Made by a program: the position numbers and the translations under genes
The notes under the pieces: model-generated
What the model was told of the DNA's origin: nothing
Databases searched by the model: none
Seen by the model: only the letters and a program-made list of their open reading frames with translations
Part shown: positions 25,663-33,515 of the stretch, piece after piece
Numbering within the stretch: position 1 is the first letter of the stretch
Layout of the letters: each line of letters starts with the position of its first letter
Source of the DNA: Roseibium sp. MMSF_3544
GTDB taxonomy: Bacteria; Pseudomonadota; Alphaproteobacteria; Rhizobiales; Stappiaceae
Direction of reading: 5' to 3'
NCBI RefSeq assembly: GCF_030732845.1
Contig: NZ_JASHKA010000005.1
Location: forward strand, 62,001 to 126,000
Length of the DNA stretch: 64,000 bases

Positions 25663-26259
25663 TCAGGCTTGCAAAGTGTCGACGAGCCAATTCCAGGCAA
25701 CTTCGACCCGGGTCCTCGCCGCATCGAAGAACGCGACAACGTTATCCCAGATCATTTGGCCGAAATCTGCGACCTGAAGCATTGTGCCGCGTTTGACGGG
25801 CTCGCTGTCAGTCTCGATCAGTTCTACGGTCGTTGCGTCCGGGCCGTCATTGACCACACGGCGCGTAACCATCAAGGCGCCTTCTGTCACCAGACGCGAC
25901 TCATCTTTGCCAGCAACAACGGTGTCCTGATCCATGGATCTGACAACAACCGCGCGTCCATCTGGCAAAAGATGGGTTTCGTTCGTGTTGACTTCGGAAT
26001 CGTAGATGACTTCGCCATATGAATCGATCAATTCGACCCACACCACATCTCGGCCTTCGAGTTCGATTTCACCGACCCAGATTGTGAGTTCGCTTTCCAG
26101 CGGATCTTTCTGATCAACTGTGGCTGAAGCGACGGTTACGGCAAGTCTGTCCTCAGGCAACGTAATTGTTTCCTGGGGCAGATTTTCTGCCGCTGCGCTA
26201 CCCGCCAGAGCGAGGATGAGACCAAGCGCAAAGGTTCCTGCTTTCGTATTCCGTTGCAT
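25663..26259 (-). CDS. Secreted protein of unknown function
   Basis: A 198-residue protein with a clear signal peptide (hydrophobic GTFALGLILALAG, cleavage likely at SAAA/EN). The mature part is acidic with many alternating hydrophobic residues, which suggests a beta-rich periplasmic protein. The last 50 residues (MLQVADFGQMIWDNVVAFFD...WNWLVDTLQA) are amphipathic and aromatic and could associate with a membrane. The ATG follows a GGGAGG site. I do not recognise a family. The gene stands alone, with its own terminator downstream and an AT-rich region upstream. Confidence 0.7.
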   Translation of the reverse strand: MQRNTKAGTFALGLILALAGSAAAENLPQETITLPEDRLAVTVASATVDQKDPLESELTIWVGEIELEGRDVVWVELIDSYGEVIYDSEVNTNETHLLPDGRAVVVRSMDQDTVVAGKDESRLVTEGALMVTRRVVNDGPDATTVELIETDSEPVKRGTMLQVADFGQMIWDNVVAFFDAARTRVEVAWNWLVDTLQA

Positions 26260-26767
26260 GTTCGCCTCCCAAGGCTAATACAACCAGCTCTATCGCGCTT
26301 GGGGCACTTGCGAATTCGGTCTGTTTCGACTCTTTTCCGCAATGATTTTCTAAATTTAGTGTGCGTGCGCCCCACGCTGCGCGATCACGATTTTGCCATT
26401 ATCGCACCACAATCTACCTTTTGAGTGTAATGCACATCACATTTTTCAGAGATGACGCTTACTTTCCGTTAATAAATGTGGTTTCCGGCTGGTCCTTCAA
26501 GATCAATCACCGTGACGTGACTGAATCCCTCCTGTTAAAAATATCTAAGTAATTCGATTACGTCTGTATTGGTGGACGTGAGTCCAATATTGAAATCACA
26601 TTAGATGGTAACTTCATTTCAAATTCTGAGCAATCTAAAATGATGTCCTAGCGTTAATTGGCGTGCCGGAAATAAGCGCAGATTGACCACGGAAAAGATC
26701 GTGCCGAACGCCATTCAATCGCGACGGCCTAGTCTCGACTGTCTAAGCCCGGTGCTGGGACAGTCAG
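26260..26767. other. AT-rich intergenic stretch, no gene seen
   Basis: About 500 nt between a secreted-protein gene and cutC. The segment from about 26340 to 26660 is clearly richer in A and T than its neighbours. One 63-codon frame exists but begins with a GTG without a ribosome site and has no coding character. It may hold the promoter of the secreted-protein gene, and perhaps a small RNA or remnant DNA, none of which I can demonstrate. Confidence 0.5.
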
Positions 26768-27514
26768 TTACTCAGCGTTTTCCAGATATGCGTCGATTGT
26801 TTTTCGCAGCGCCTGAACGCGACCGGCATCTGTCGACCTGGTTCCGGATTGCAGGACGAAGCCCAGTCTCGTTTCCGGTGTCTCCACTCTTGTGGAAGGT
26901 GAGACAGATGAGCAGGATGCGTGGAGTTCGTCGACACCGGCCCGGCTGAGTATGCGTTCGGCATTTTCCTGCGTCACGCCAGAGCCGGCCATGAGTGAAA
27001 TGCGGCCGCGTGCGGATCTGACCGCTTTTTCGAGCACACCAAGTCCCTGATCGGCCGTCGGGCTCTGTCCTGATGTCAGGATGCGTTCGAACCCGAGATC
27101 GATGGCATCCTCGATGCCTTTTCCCGCATCAGCTAGCGTGTCAAAGGCGCGGTGGAGCGTTGCGTTCAGGATTGTTCCGCGCAATGCGGCGCCGAGAAAC
27201 TCTCGATCAAGACGGCGATCCTGATCTGTCGCGCCAATAGCAATTCCGCGCAGTCCTTCCTGTTCAGCAGTCTGAATGTCACGAAGCATCAGCGTCTTTT
27301 CAGCGTCCGAATATCTGAAATCGCCAGACCGGGGTCTGATCATCGCGTAGACCGGAACCGGCAGTCTTGAGGCAGCGGCCATCATTCCGGCGGACGGGGT
27401 CAGTCCGCCTTCGGCAAGGGCCGCACAAAGTTCTATGCGGTCTGCACCGTTCTCAGCAGCGATCCATGCTCCTTCGATTGTATGGACACAGACCTCCAGC
27501 AACACCGTTTTCAT
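26768..27514 (-). CDS. cutC: CutC family protein
   Basis: A 248-residue TIM-barrel protein of the CutC family. LLEVCVHTIEGAWIAAENGADRIELC at the start, PVYAMIRPRSGDF near residue 53, HRAFD near 116, ILTSGQ near 140, GSGVTQENA near 177 and DELHASCSS near 195 are the standard blocks. The name comes from a proposed role in copper homeostasis that has been disputed. Here its start overlaps the stop of an amino-sugar kinase gene by four bases and it closes a murQ-kinase-cutC order, so a role in sugar or cell-wall recycling is worth considering. Confidence 0.9.
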   Translation of the reverse strand: MKTVLLEVCVHTIEGAWIAAENGADRIELCAALAEGGLTPSAGMMAAASRLPVPVYAMIRPRSGDFRYSDAEKTLMLRDIQTAEQEGLRGIAIGATDQDRRLDREFLGAALRGTILNATLHRAFDTLADAGKGIEDAIDLGFERILTSGQSPTADQGLGVLEKAVRSARGRISLMAGSGVTQENAERILSRAGVDELHASCSSVSPSTRVETPETRLGFVLQSGTRSTDAGRVQALRKTIDAYLENAE

Positions 27515-28437
27515 TCCGCCAGACCTTCAAACATGCGGCGTGCAAAGATACCTGCGCCATGCAGACCGCCGTTTTCCGCGAACCGGCCTCGTACCACGAG
27601 CGGTGTTTGATAGCGGGCCAGTACGAGCGCACGCGTCTTGCGGTCGATGAGGTCGAGCAGCTCCTGATCGTTGGACAAACCACCGCTTACGGGAATGACG
27701 TCCGGCCCCAAGGTGTTCACAAGAACTGACAGCGCACGCGACAGCAGGGTTGAAAAGGCATCTATCGTGTCGGTCGCCGCCGGATCGTTCAGATGCCACG
27801 CATCCGTGATTTCCTTGCTTGTAAGCGAAATGCCGTGAAGCGATCTATGGATGCGCTCCATCCCGCGGGCGGAGCAGGTCGCATCGACGCACCCTATCTG
27901 TCCGCAGCCGCATTGGTAGTGGTCGATCCCTGACAATTGACCGCCTGCGCTTGGATCGATAACCGGCCCGTGTCCCCATTCGCCTGCCATTCCGCCGAAA
28001 CCGGTGACGAGGTGACCATTGACGACAACGCCTCCGCCTACGCCAGTTCCCAGGATGATCCCGAAAACGACGGGTTTGTTCCGACCTGTTCCATCAACTG
28101 CCTCTGCAAGCGCGAAGGCATTCGCATCATTTATCACCGCAACCGGACGGCCGAGAGCGGTGGACAGTTCCTTTTCAACTCGCCGATTGTGCAAGCACGG
28201 AATGTTTGCGACGTCCGCGATACCCGTCCGGTCGTCGTAAGCGCCTGCGAGAGAGACCGAAACCGGACGGTTTTCTGTGCCGGCGCAATTCTCGACCGCC
28301 TGGACGAAGTCCGTCCAGCTGTGGCCAGGTGTTGCAACGCGGCCTCGTTCTGCAACCGTTCCGTCGGATTGCAGCACGCCGTGGCGGATGAAGGAACCGC
28401 CGATATCGAAACAGGTGACCATCGCCTGTTCAGTCAC
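27511..28437 (-). CDS. nagK: ROK-family kinase, probably N-acetylglucosamine kinase
   Basis: A 308-residue ROK kinase. The phosphate loop is DIGGS (11-15), the catalytic aspartate is D104 in INDANAFAL, GTGVGGGVV is the second nucleotide loop, GEWGHG (152-157) is the substrate glutamate-histidine motif, and the zinc site is C176-x-C178-x4-C183-x4-C188. The substrate is inferred from the surrounding murQ, nagA and deaminase genes; N-acetylglucosamine, N-acetylmannosamine or a related hexosamine would all fit. Three helically phased ACCAA repeats lie just upstream. Confidence 0.85.
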   Translation of the reverse strand: MTEQAMVTCFDIGGSFIRHGVLQSDGTVAERGRVATPGHSWTDFVQAVENCAGTENRPVSVSLAGAYDDRTGIADVANIPCLHNRRVEKELSTALGRPVAVINDANAFALAEAVDGTGRNKPVVFGIILGTGVGGGVVVNGHLVTGFGGMAGEWGHGPVIDPSAGGQLSGIDHYQCGCGQIGCVDATCSARGMERIHRSLHGISLTSKEITDAWHLNDPAATDTIDAFSTLLSRALSVLVNTLGPDVIPVSGGLSNDQELLDLIDRKTRALVLARYQTPLVVRGRFAENGGLHGAGIFARRMFEGLAE

Positions 28438-28459
28438 TCCTCAGATGGAACAATTTACG

Positions 28460-28488
28460 ACCAAATATAATACCAATATGCAACCAAT
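28460..28488 (-). promoter_or_regulatory. Three phased ACCAA (TTGGT) repeats before nagK, candidate GntR operator
   Basis: ACCAAA at 28460, ACCAAT at 28472 and ACCAAT at 28483 are spaced 12 and 11 bp apart, 23-51 nt before the nagK start codon. On the coding strand this reads ATTGG(T)..ATTGGTAT. The same ATTGGTAT word occurs before the GntR regulator gene at 29680. Binding by that regulator is inference. Confidence 0.5.
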
Positions 28489-28646
28489 TTGCTGTGCAGT
28501 AAACCGGAAAATATGTTTCGGCCAACGCGACACCATTCCTGAGGCTCATATTGGATTGCGACGCCAGCAACGTTTCTGACAGGTCTGACCAAAGCGCGCC
28601 TCAGGTATGGACGCATACATGAGGCCGGACCCTAAAGGGACGCCGC

Positions 28647-29543
28647 CTACAGAAACGCCCGCAGGTTGCCATTGTGCAGGATCAGGGCATTTTCGGCTTC
28701 ACCGACACTCAGATCTTCACGCAACATCAGGGCGGCCACCTTCACCCGACCGTTTGCCTGGCTGAGCGCATCAGATGCTGCTTCGGCGCTACAGTTCGTA
28801 AGGTCTTGAAGAATTCGCTGCGCGCGAGCACGCAGTTTCTCATTGTCGGCGACGAGATTGACCATATGCCCACGGACAGCGTGCCCCAACCGCAGCGCGA
28901 CCAGGGTAGAGATCATGTTGAGAGCCACTTTTTGGGCGCTGGCAGCGCCAAGGCGTGTGGACCCTGCAATAATCTCCGGAGGCGTTTGCAGGAGAACAGG
29001 CTTATCGACTTCCTGCAGCAGCGGCGTATCGGCATTGTTGGCAATTCCGATTGTCACAGTTCCAGCGGTCTTTGCCGCGCGCACCACGCCGAGCGTATAG
29101 GGCGTCGAACCACTTGCCGACACACCGATCAGAACGTCATCTTTTCCGAGGCCGGCCGAGAGAAAATCATTCTTTCCGGCGTCGTCGTTGTCCTCATGTA
29201 CGCCGGCAAGATTTAAGAGATTTTCAGCGCCGCCAGCATAGAGAATACGCATTCTTTCGGGCGGAAAACCAAAGGTCCCTGGTAACTCAAGGCAATCCGC
29301 GAGCGCTGTCAGACCCGCGCTTCCAGCACCTGCATAGCCTATCTTTTTACCTGCCTCCGCGGCCCTTTGCAGCGCTGTGGCTGCTTTTGCGATTTGCGGG
29401 ATCGCCGAAGAGGCGGCATTGAGAGCCTCGATTTGCCGCTCCAGCAAAAGCGACAAGACGTCTTCGTCCGTCTTTTGGGAGAGGCCGATGGATTGCGGAT
29501 CTCGGTCTTCGGTCGTCGGCAGTTTCATGTTCTGGAAACTCAA
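28647..29543 (-). CDS. murQ: N-acetylmuramic acid 6-phosphate etherase
   Basis: A 298-residue SIS-domain lyase that splits MurNAc-6-phosphate into GlcNAc-6-phosphate and lactate in peptidoglycan recycling. TTEDRDPQS at the start corresponds to the TERxxxS opening of MurQ, GYAGAGSAGLTALADCLELPGTFG contains the first phosphate/active-site region with its glutamate, and GVSASGSTPYTLGVVR is the SIS phosphate loop. APRRVG-type GSTRLGAASAQKVALNMIST and a C-terminal UBA-like helix bundle complete the family length. The GAGTSGRLG of typical MurQ is changed to GAGSAGLTA, a mild divergence. Its product feeds nagA on the other side of the divergent promoter. Confidence 0.9.
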   Translation of the reverse strand: MSFQNMKLPTTEDRDPQSIGLSQKTDEDVLSLLLERQIEALNAASSAIPQIAKAATALQRAAEAGKKIGYAGAGSAGLTALADCLELPGTFGFPPERMRILYAGGAENLLNLAGVHEDNDDAGKNDFLSAGLGKDDVLIGVSASGSTPYTLGVVRAAKTAGTVTIGIANNADTPLLQEVDKPVLLQTPPEIIAGSTRLGAASAQKVALNMISTLVALRLGHAVRGHMVNLVADNEKLRARAQRILQDLTNCSAEAASDALSQANGRVKVAALMLREDLSVGEAENALILHNGNLRAFL

Positions 29544-29679
29544 AAATTCAGGACATTCATAGCACGAAGCTTAAGGCTGCGAACATGCCCGGTTCGCCTT
29601 GGGAAAAGGGGAGGACTCGGGTTCTAAGGGTTGAGGTGGTTCCTTTTAACACTTGATTTTAGGTTTCGATAGAGTTTAA

Positions 29680-29698
29680 ATTGGTATCTGAAAGGTAT
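29680..29698 (+). promoter_or_regulatory. Phased GGTAT direct repeat before the GntR gene, candidate operator
   Basis: ATTGGTAT at 29680-29687 is followed by a second GGTAT at 29694-29698, so the two GGTAT cores are 11 bp (one helical turn) apart, 29-47 nt before the regulator start and 137 nt before the murQ start. It resembles the phased repeats before nagK. NagR/YvoA-type regulators bind TGGT-containing sites, which supports autoregulation (inference). Confidence 0.5.
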
Positions 29699-29726
29699 TA
29701 TTTTTCGAGCCGAGGCGCCACCTTCA

Positions 29727-30488
29727 ATGACGGATTTCATTTCCATGCTGGAAAACGGCGACTGGCTGGCAGGGTCGAGCGGGCCAAGATATCTGCTGCT
29801 GCGCCGGCGTATCCTTCAGGCAATTGATGACGGCGTCCTGAAAGAGAATGAGCCGCTGCCTTCCGAGCGCGAGATCGCGGCCATCACCGAATTGTCCAGA
29901 GTGACGGTTCGTAAGGCGGTGGCTGGCCTGGTTGAAGATCAGATTGTTGTCCAAAAGCGCGGCAGTGGTTCTTTCGTCGCTCCGAAAGTGCAAAAGGTTG
30001 AACAGCGCCTTTCAAGCCTGACATCGTTCAGCGAAGACATGGCGCGTCGCGGACTGGAAGCGAGCAGCGAGTGGCTGCGGCGCGGCCTGTTCCCGGCCTC
30101 CCCGGAAGAGATCTTTACCCTGGGTCTCACCTCTGGCCAGCGAGTCGCGCGCGTAGACCGGCTACGCAAGGCCGATGGCATACCAATGGCAATTGAGCGG
30201 GCGTCACTTTCTGAAACCGTGCTTCCGAACCCGGAGCAGGTCTCCACGTCTCTTTACGCAGTCCTGCGATCGTCGGGAATGCAGCCGGTTCGGGCCATTC
30301 AGCGCATTTCGGCAAGAAACCTCGAACAAATGGATGCGGAAATCCTTGGAGTGCCGGTCGGTTCCGCCGGCCTCAAGATCGAACGTGTCTCTTATCATGC
30401 GTCTGGCCATGTGGTGGAGTTTACCCGCTCCGTCTATCGCGGAGATGCCTATGATTTCATTGCCGAACTCCAAATCTCGGAAGACTAG
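29727..30488 (+). CDS. GntR-family (HutC/NagR-type) transcriptional regulator
   Basis: A 253-residue regulator with an N-terminal winged helix (LPSEREIAAITELSRVTVRKAVAGLVEDQIVVQKRGSGSFV, about residues 50-90) and a C-terminal UTRA ligand domain ending in VVEFTRSVYRGDAYDF. This architecture matches NagR/DasR/YvoA, which respond to amino-sugar phosphates. It is divergent from murQ and four bases ahead of the deaminase gene, so it probably controls the whole recycling locus through the intergenic repeats. The ligand is likely GlcNAc-6P or GlcN-6P. Confidence 0.9.
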   Translation: MTDFISMLENGDWLAGSSGPRYLLLRRRILQAIDDGVLKENEPLPSEREIAAITELSRVTVRKAVAGLVEDQIVVQKRGSGSFVAPKVQKVEQRLSSLTSFSEDMARRGLEASSEWLRRGLFPASPEEIFTLGLTSGQRVARVDRLRKADGIPMAIERASLSETVLPNPEQVSTSLYAVLRSSGMQPVRAIQRISARNLEQMDAEILGVPVGSAGLKIERVSYHASGHVVEFTRSVYRGDAYDFIAELQISED

Positions 30489-30492
30489 TTTC

Positions 30493-31533
30493 ATGGTTGC
30501 CACCAAGACGCAGACCACGCCCACCCACATGCGCCGGGAAATCGAGGAAATACCGCAGGCCGCGCGCCGGCTTCTGTCGGAGGCACACCCCAAGTTTCGT
30601 GAAATCGCGGGAAAGGCGGGGGCTCCTGTTTTCCTTGCAAGCGTCGCGCGCGGATCGTCCGACCATGCCGCTACATTTCTGAAATACGCCTCGGAAATTT
30701 ATCTCGGACTTGCGATGGCGTCGCTCGGGCCATCGGTGTCCTCAGTCTATGGACGGCACGTCAAACTCGATCAGGCGCTGGTCATTGCGATATCGCAATC
30801 GGGTGCCAGCCCGGACATTCTGTCCGTTGTTGAAAACGCGACAGGGCAGGGCGCCGTGACGGTCGGTCTGACCAACACGGCCGAAAGCCCGCTTGCAAAG
30901 CTTTCAACGTCGGCGGTTGATATCTGTGCCGGACCGGAGAAAAGCGTCGCTGCGACAAAGACTTTCGTCAATTCCGTTCTTGCCGGACTGCTCCTTCTGG
31001 CTGAAATCGGGGGGGACGAAATCCTGCTGAAGGCACTTGAAGAGGTTCCGGGGCATTTTGAAAAAGCGATCGGTAAGGATTGGACCGCGTTGGCCGCGCC
31101 GATAGAGGCCAAGGGGTCTCTCTACGTGGTTGGACGTGGACCTGCCCTTGCCGTCGCGAATGAAGCGGCTTTGAAGTTCAAGGAAACCTGCCAGATCCAC
31201 GCGGAAGCTTATTCTTCAGCTGAAGTCATGCACGGTCCGATCTCGATTGTCGAAAACGGGTATCCGGTGCTTGCGCTAGGCGTCCGCGATGCAGCGGAAC
31301 AGGGATTAGCAGAAGCCGCCGACCGCATGGCTGCGCAAGGCGGTGACGTCTTTGCAACGACCGCCAAGGTCGTAAGAGCCCAACCTCTGGAATTTGAAGC
31401 GACAGCGCATCCATTGACCGATGCGATCGTCCAGATCGTTACGTTCTATGCCTTTATCGAATGGTTCGCCCGCGAGCGCGGCTTCAATCCCGATGTTCCA
31501 AAACATCTGAAAAAAGTCACCCAAACGGTATGA
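30493..31533 (+). CDS. SIS-domain glucosamine-6-phosphate deaminase (NagB-II/AgaS-type)
   Basis: A 346-residue protein with two SIS domains and no glutaminase domain, like the isomerase half of GlmS. VARGSSDHAATFLKYASE (about 49-66), ISQSGASPDILSVVE (about 99-113) and GRGPALAVANEAALKFKETCQIHAEAYSSAEVMHGP are the sugar-phosphate and active-site blocks. Members of this type replace classical NagB in several Proteobacteria, turning GlcN-6P into Fru-6P and ammonia. No classical nagB is present here, which supports that role. The ATG at 30493 lies four bases after the regulator stop. The open frame extends upstream through the regulator gene but that part is shadow. Confidence 0.85.
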   Translation: MVATKTQTTPTHMRREIEEIPQAARRLLSEAHPKFREIAGKAGAPVFLASVARGSSDHAATFLKYASEIYLGLAMASLGPSVSSVYGRHVKLDQALVIAISQSGASPDILSVVENATGQGAVTVGLTNTAESPLAKLSTSAVDICAGPEKSVAATKTFVNSVLAGLLLLAEIGGDEILLKALEEVPGHFEKAIGKDWTALAAPIEAKGSLYVVGRGPALAVANEAALKFKETCQIHAEAYSSAEVMHGPISIVENGYPVLALGVRDAAEQGLAEAADRMAAQGGDVFATTAKVVRAQPLEFEATAHPLTDAIVQIVTFYAFIEWFARERGFNPDVPKHLKKVTQTV

Positions 31534-32681
31534 CAGGAACAACTGCGTATAGGTGCCGCCAAGTCTTTGATGGCGAAACGCTCCATCCCGAAGCTGCTCT
31601 TCTGGTTGAGGGAGAGACTGTGGCGGGCATTTGTGCGGTTGTTGAGGTTCCTGAAGACTGCGCAATTAAAGATCTTGGTGACGGAATTCTCTCTCCCGGA
31701 TTTGTTGATCTCCAGGTCAATGGCGGTGGCGGCTTGATGCTGGGCGACGTCAAGAGCGTGCACGATGTGGAGCGGATCTGCGCGGCGCATCTGCCGCTTG
31801 GAACGACAGCGCTGACACCGACGCTGATTACCGACACACCAGAGACGACACGCAAGGTCGTCGAACTGGGGATTGAAGCCTGGGAGGCGAAAGTTCCCGG
31901 CTTTCAGGGTCTGCATCTGGAGGGGCCGCATCTTTTCAAAGGTCGAAAGGGCGCTCATGACGCTGATCTGATCAGGCCAATGACGGAAGATGACCTTGCG
32001 CTCTACCTGTGGGCCGCCCTTCACCTGCCCAGCCTGATGATAACGGTGGCACCTGAAACGGTTTCGCCCGACCAGATCAGGTCCCTCGCAGAAGCCGGAA
32101 TACGTGTCAGCCTTGGCCATAGCGGCGCAAGCTACCAGGCTTGCCGCGAGGCCATGGAGGCCGGCGCGACCTGCGTTACGCATCTTTTCAATGCGATGAG
32201 CCCCTTGCAGCACCGGGAACCGGGATTGGTGGGGGCCGCGCTCGACCTCGGCGGGCTGAATGCGGGTCTGATCGCGGACGGCGTGCATGTAGACCCGGCC
32301 GCTATTCGTGTCGCACTGAGATCCAAGTCAGGGCCGGGCCGAATTTTTCTTGTAACAGATGCCATGTCACAGACAGGAACTGATGTGACATCCTTTCACC
32401 TTGGCGGGCGGGAGATTTTCCGGCGTGACGGCAAGCTTACGCTGGCAGACGGCACGCTCGCCGGGGCCGATATCGACCTTCCGTCTTCAATCAGTTACCT
32501 GACGGCGACCGTTGGTCTGGATCTGGCATCTGCGCTTGCAATGGCGACCAGCTATCCAGCAGACGTCATCAAACGCCCCTTGGGCCGGTTGGCGAAAGGC
32601 AGCCAGGCGGATTTCTTGCGTTTGGATGACAAGGGCAAAGTTGGCGGCGTTTGGATTTCCGGTCACGAGATCGACGCGTAA
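31530..32681 (+). CDS. nagA: N-acetylglucosamine-6-phosphate deacetylase
   Basis: A 383-residue amidohydrolase that makes GlcN-6P and acetate. PGFVDLQVNGGGG (56-68) is the family opening, the metal-binding glutamate is E131 in GLHLEGPHLF, SLGHSGASY and CVTHLFNAM carry the metal histidines, and FLVTDAMS holds the catalytic aspartate. The ATG overlaps the stop of the SIS-deaminase gene (ATGA), so the two consecutive steps are translationally coupled. It appears to end the amino-sugar operon, with 265 nt without a gene after it. Confidence 0.93.
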   Translation: MTGTTAYRCRQVFDGETLHPEAALLVEGETVAGICAVVEVPEDCAIKDLGDGILSPGFVDLQVNGGGGLMLGDVKSVHDVERICAAHLPLGTTALTPTLITDTPETTRKVVELGIEAWEAKVPGFQGLHLEGPHLFKGRKGAHDADLIRPMTEDDLALYLWAALHLPSLMITVAPETVSPDQIRSLAEAGIRVSLGHSGASYQACREAMEAGATCVTHLFNAMSPLQHREPGLVGAALDLGGLNAGLIADGVHVDPAAIRVALRSKSGPGRIFLVTDAMSQTGTDVTSFHLGGREIFRRDGKLTLADGTLAGADIDLPSSISYLTATVGLDLASALAMATSYPADVIKRPLGRLAKGSQADFLRLDDKGKVGGVWISGHEIDA

Positions 32682-32946
32682 TCCAGCACTGCCACCCTGC
32701 ACGAGAGCCCGGTGCCGGCCGCTCAGCGCGCGGGTGAGATCAACGGCTGCAGCCGATCCTTTTCAAAGTGGTTTCAAACCCAATCCGGACCGTTGGCGGG
32801 TCCGTACCCTGGCGCTTGCCGCATTCAAATACGTCCGTTGCCCTGGCTATTGCGTCAGGTCAATGTGAGCGCAGGCGAGCCGTCATAGCATTTCCCCCGT
32901 ATCCGGCGCCCGGATGTTTCCCGGTATGTCTGGTGAGGGAGAGGTT

Positions 32947-33504
32947 ATGTTTCAAGTGCGATTTCATGGCCGGGGTGGCCAGGGTGTGGTCACTGCTGCC
33001 GAACTCCTGTCGATCGCAGCATTCAAAGAAGGCAAACACGCCCAGGCTTTTCCGAGCTTCGGATCGGAGCGAATGGGAGCGCCCGTCGTTTCCTATTGCC
33101 GAATTGCCGAGGGTGAAATCCGGTCCCGTGAACCGGTATCCCACCCTGACGCCCTCGTAATCCAGGATCCGACCCTGATCCATTCCGTTGACCTGTTTTC
33201 TGGTCTGGATGGCAAGGGGTATGTGCTGATCAATTCAAAAAAGACTTTTGAGGATCTTGGCATAGCCGACTATGCGGCGGGCTTTCCGCACAACCATTTC
33301 CGGGATGTCGGCGCAAGCGAAATCGCCCTCAAACACATCGGCAGGCCGCTCCCGAATGCCGCACTGCTGGGCAGTCTTGCAGCCATGAGCGGCCAGGTTT
33401 CGATCGACGCGGTCACCGAGGCGATTTCCGAGAAGTTTCCGGGCCAGATCGGAGCGGCCAATGTCGCCGCTGCACGCGAGGCTTACGAAGTCGCGGCAGC
33501 ATAG
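32947..33504 (+). CDS. 2-oxoacid:acceptor oxidoreductase, gamma subunit
   Basis: A 185-residue PorG-type subunit. FHGRGGQGVVTAAELLSIAA at the N-terminus is the CoA-binding gamma signature, and FPSFGSERMGAPVVSYCRI follows. With the next three genes it would form a CoA-dependent 2-oxoacid dehydrogenase complex containing thiamine diphosphate and iron-sulfur clusters. The ATG at 32947 is chosen because the conserved domain begins at once (MFQVRFHGRGG) and a GGGAGAGG site precedes it. An earlier in-frame start adds 11 unconserved residues. It sits 11 nt before the alpha gene. Confidence 0.9.
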   Translation: MFQVRFHGRGGQGVVTAAELLSIAAFKEGKHAQAFPSFGSERMGAPVVSYCRIAEGEIRSREPVSHPDALVIQDPTLIHSVDLFSGLDGKGYVLINSKKTFEDLGIADYAAGFPHNHFRDVGASEIALKHIGRPLPNAALLGSLAAMSGQVSIDAVTEAISEKFPGQIGAANVAAAREAYEVAAA

Positions 33505-33515
33505 GAGAGAATGAA

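Noticed and set aside
26361..26552. A 63-codon frame in the AT-rich gap
   Set aside because: It begins with GTG without a ribosome site, has no coding character and no recognisable sequence.
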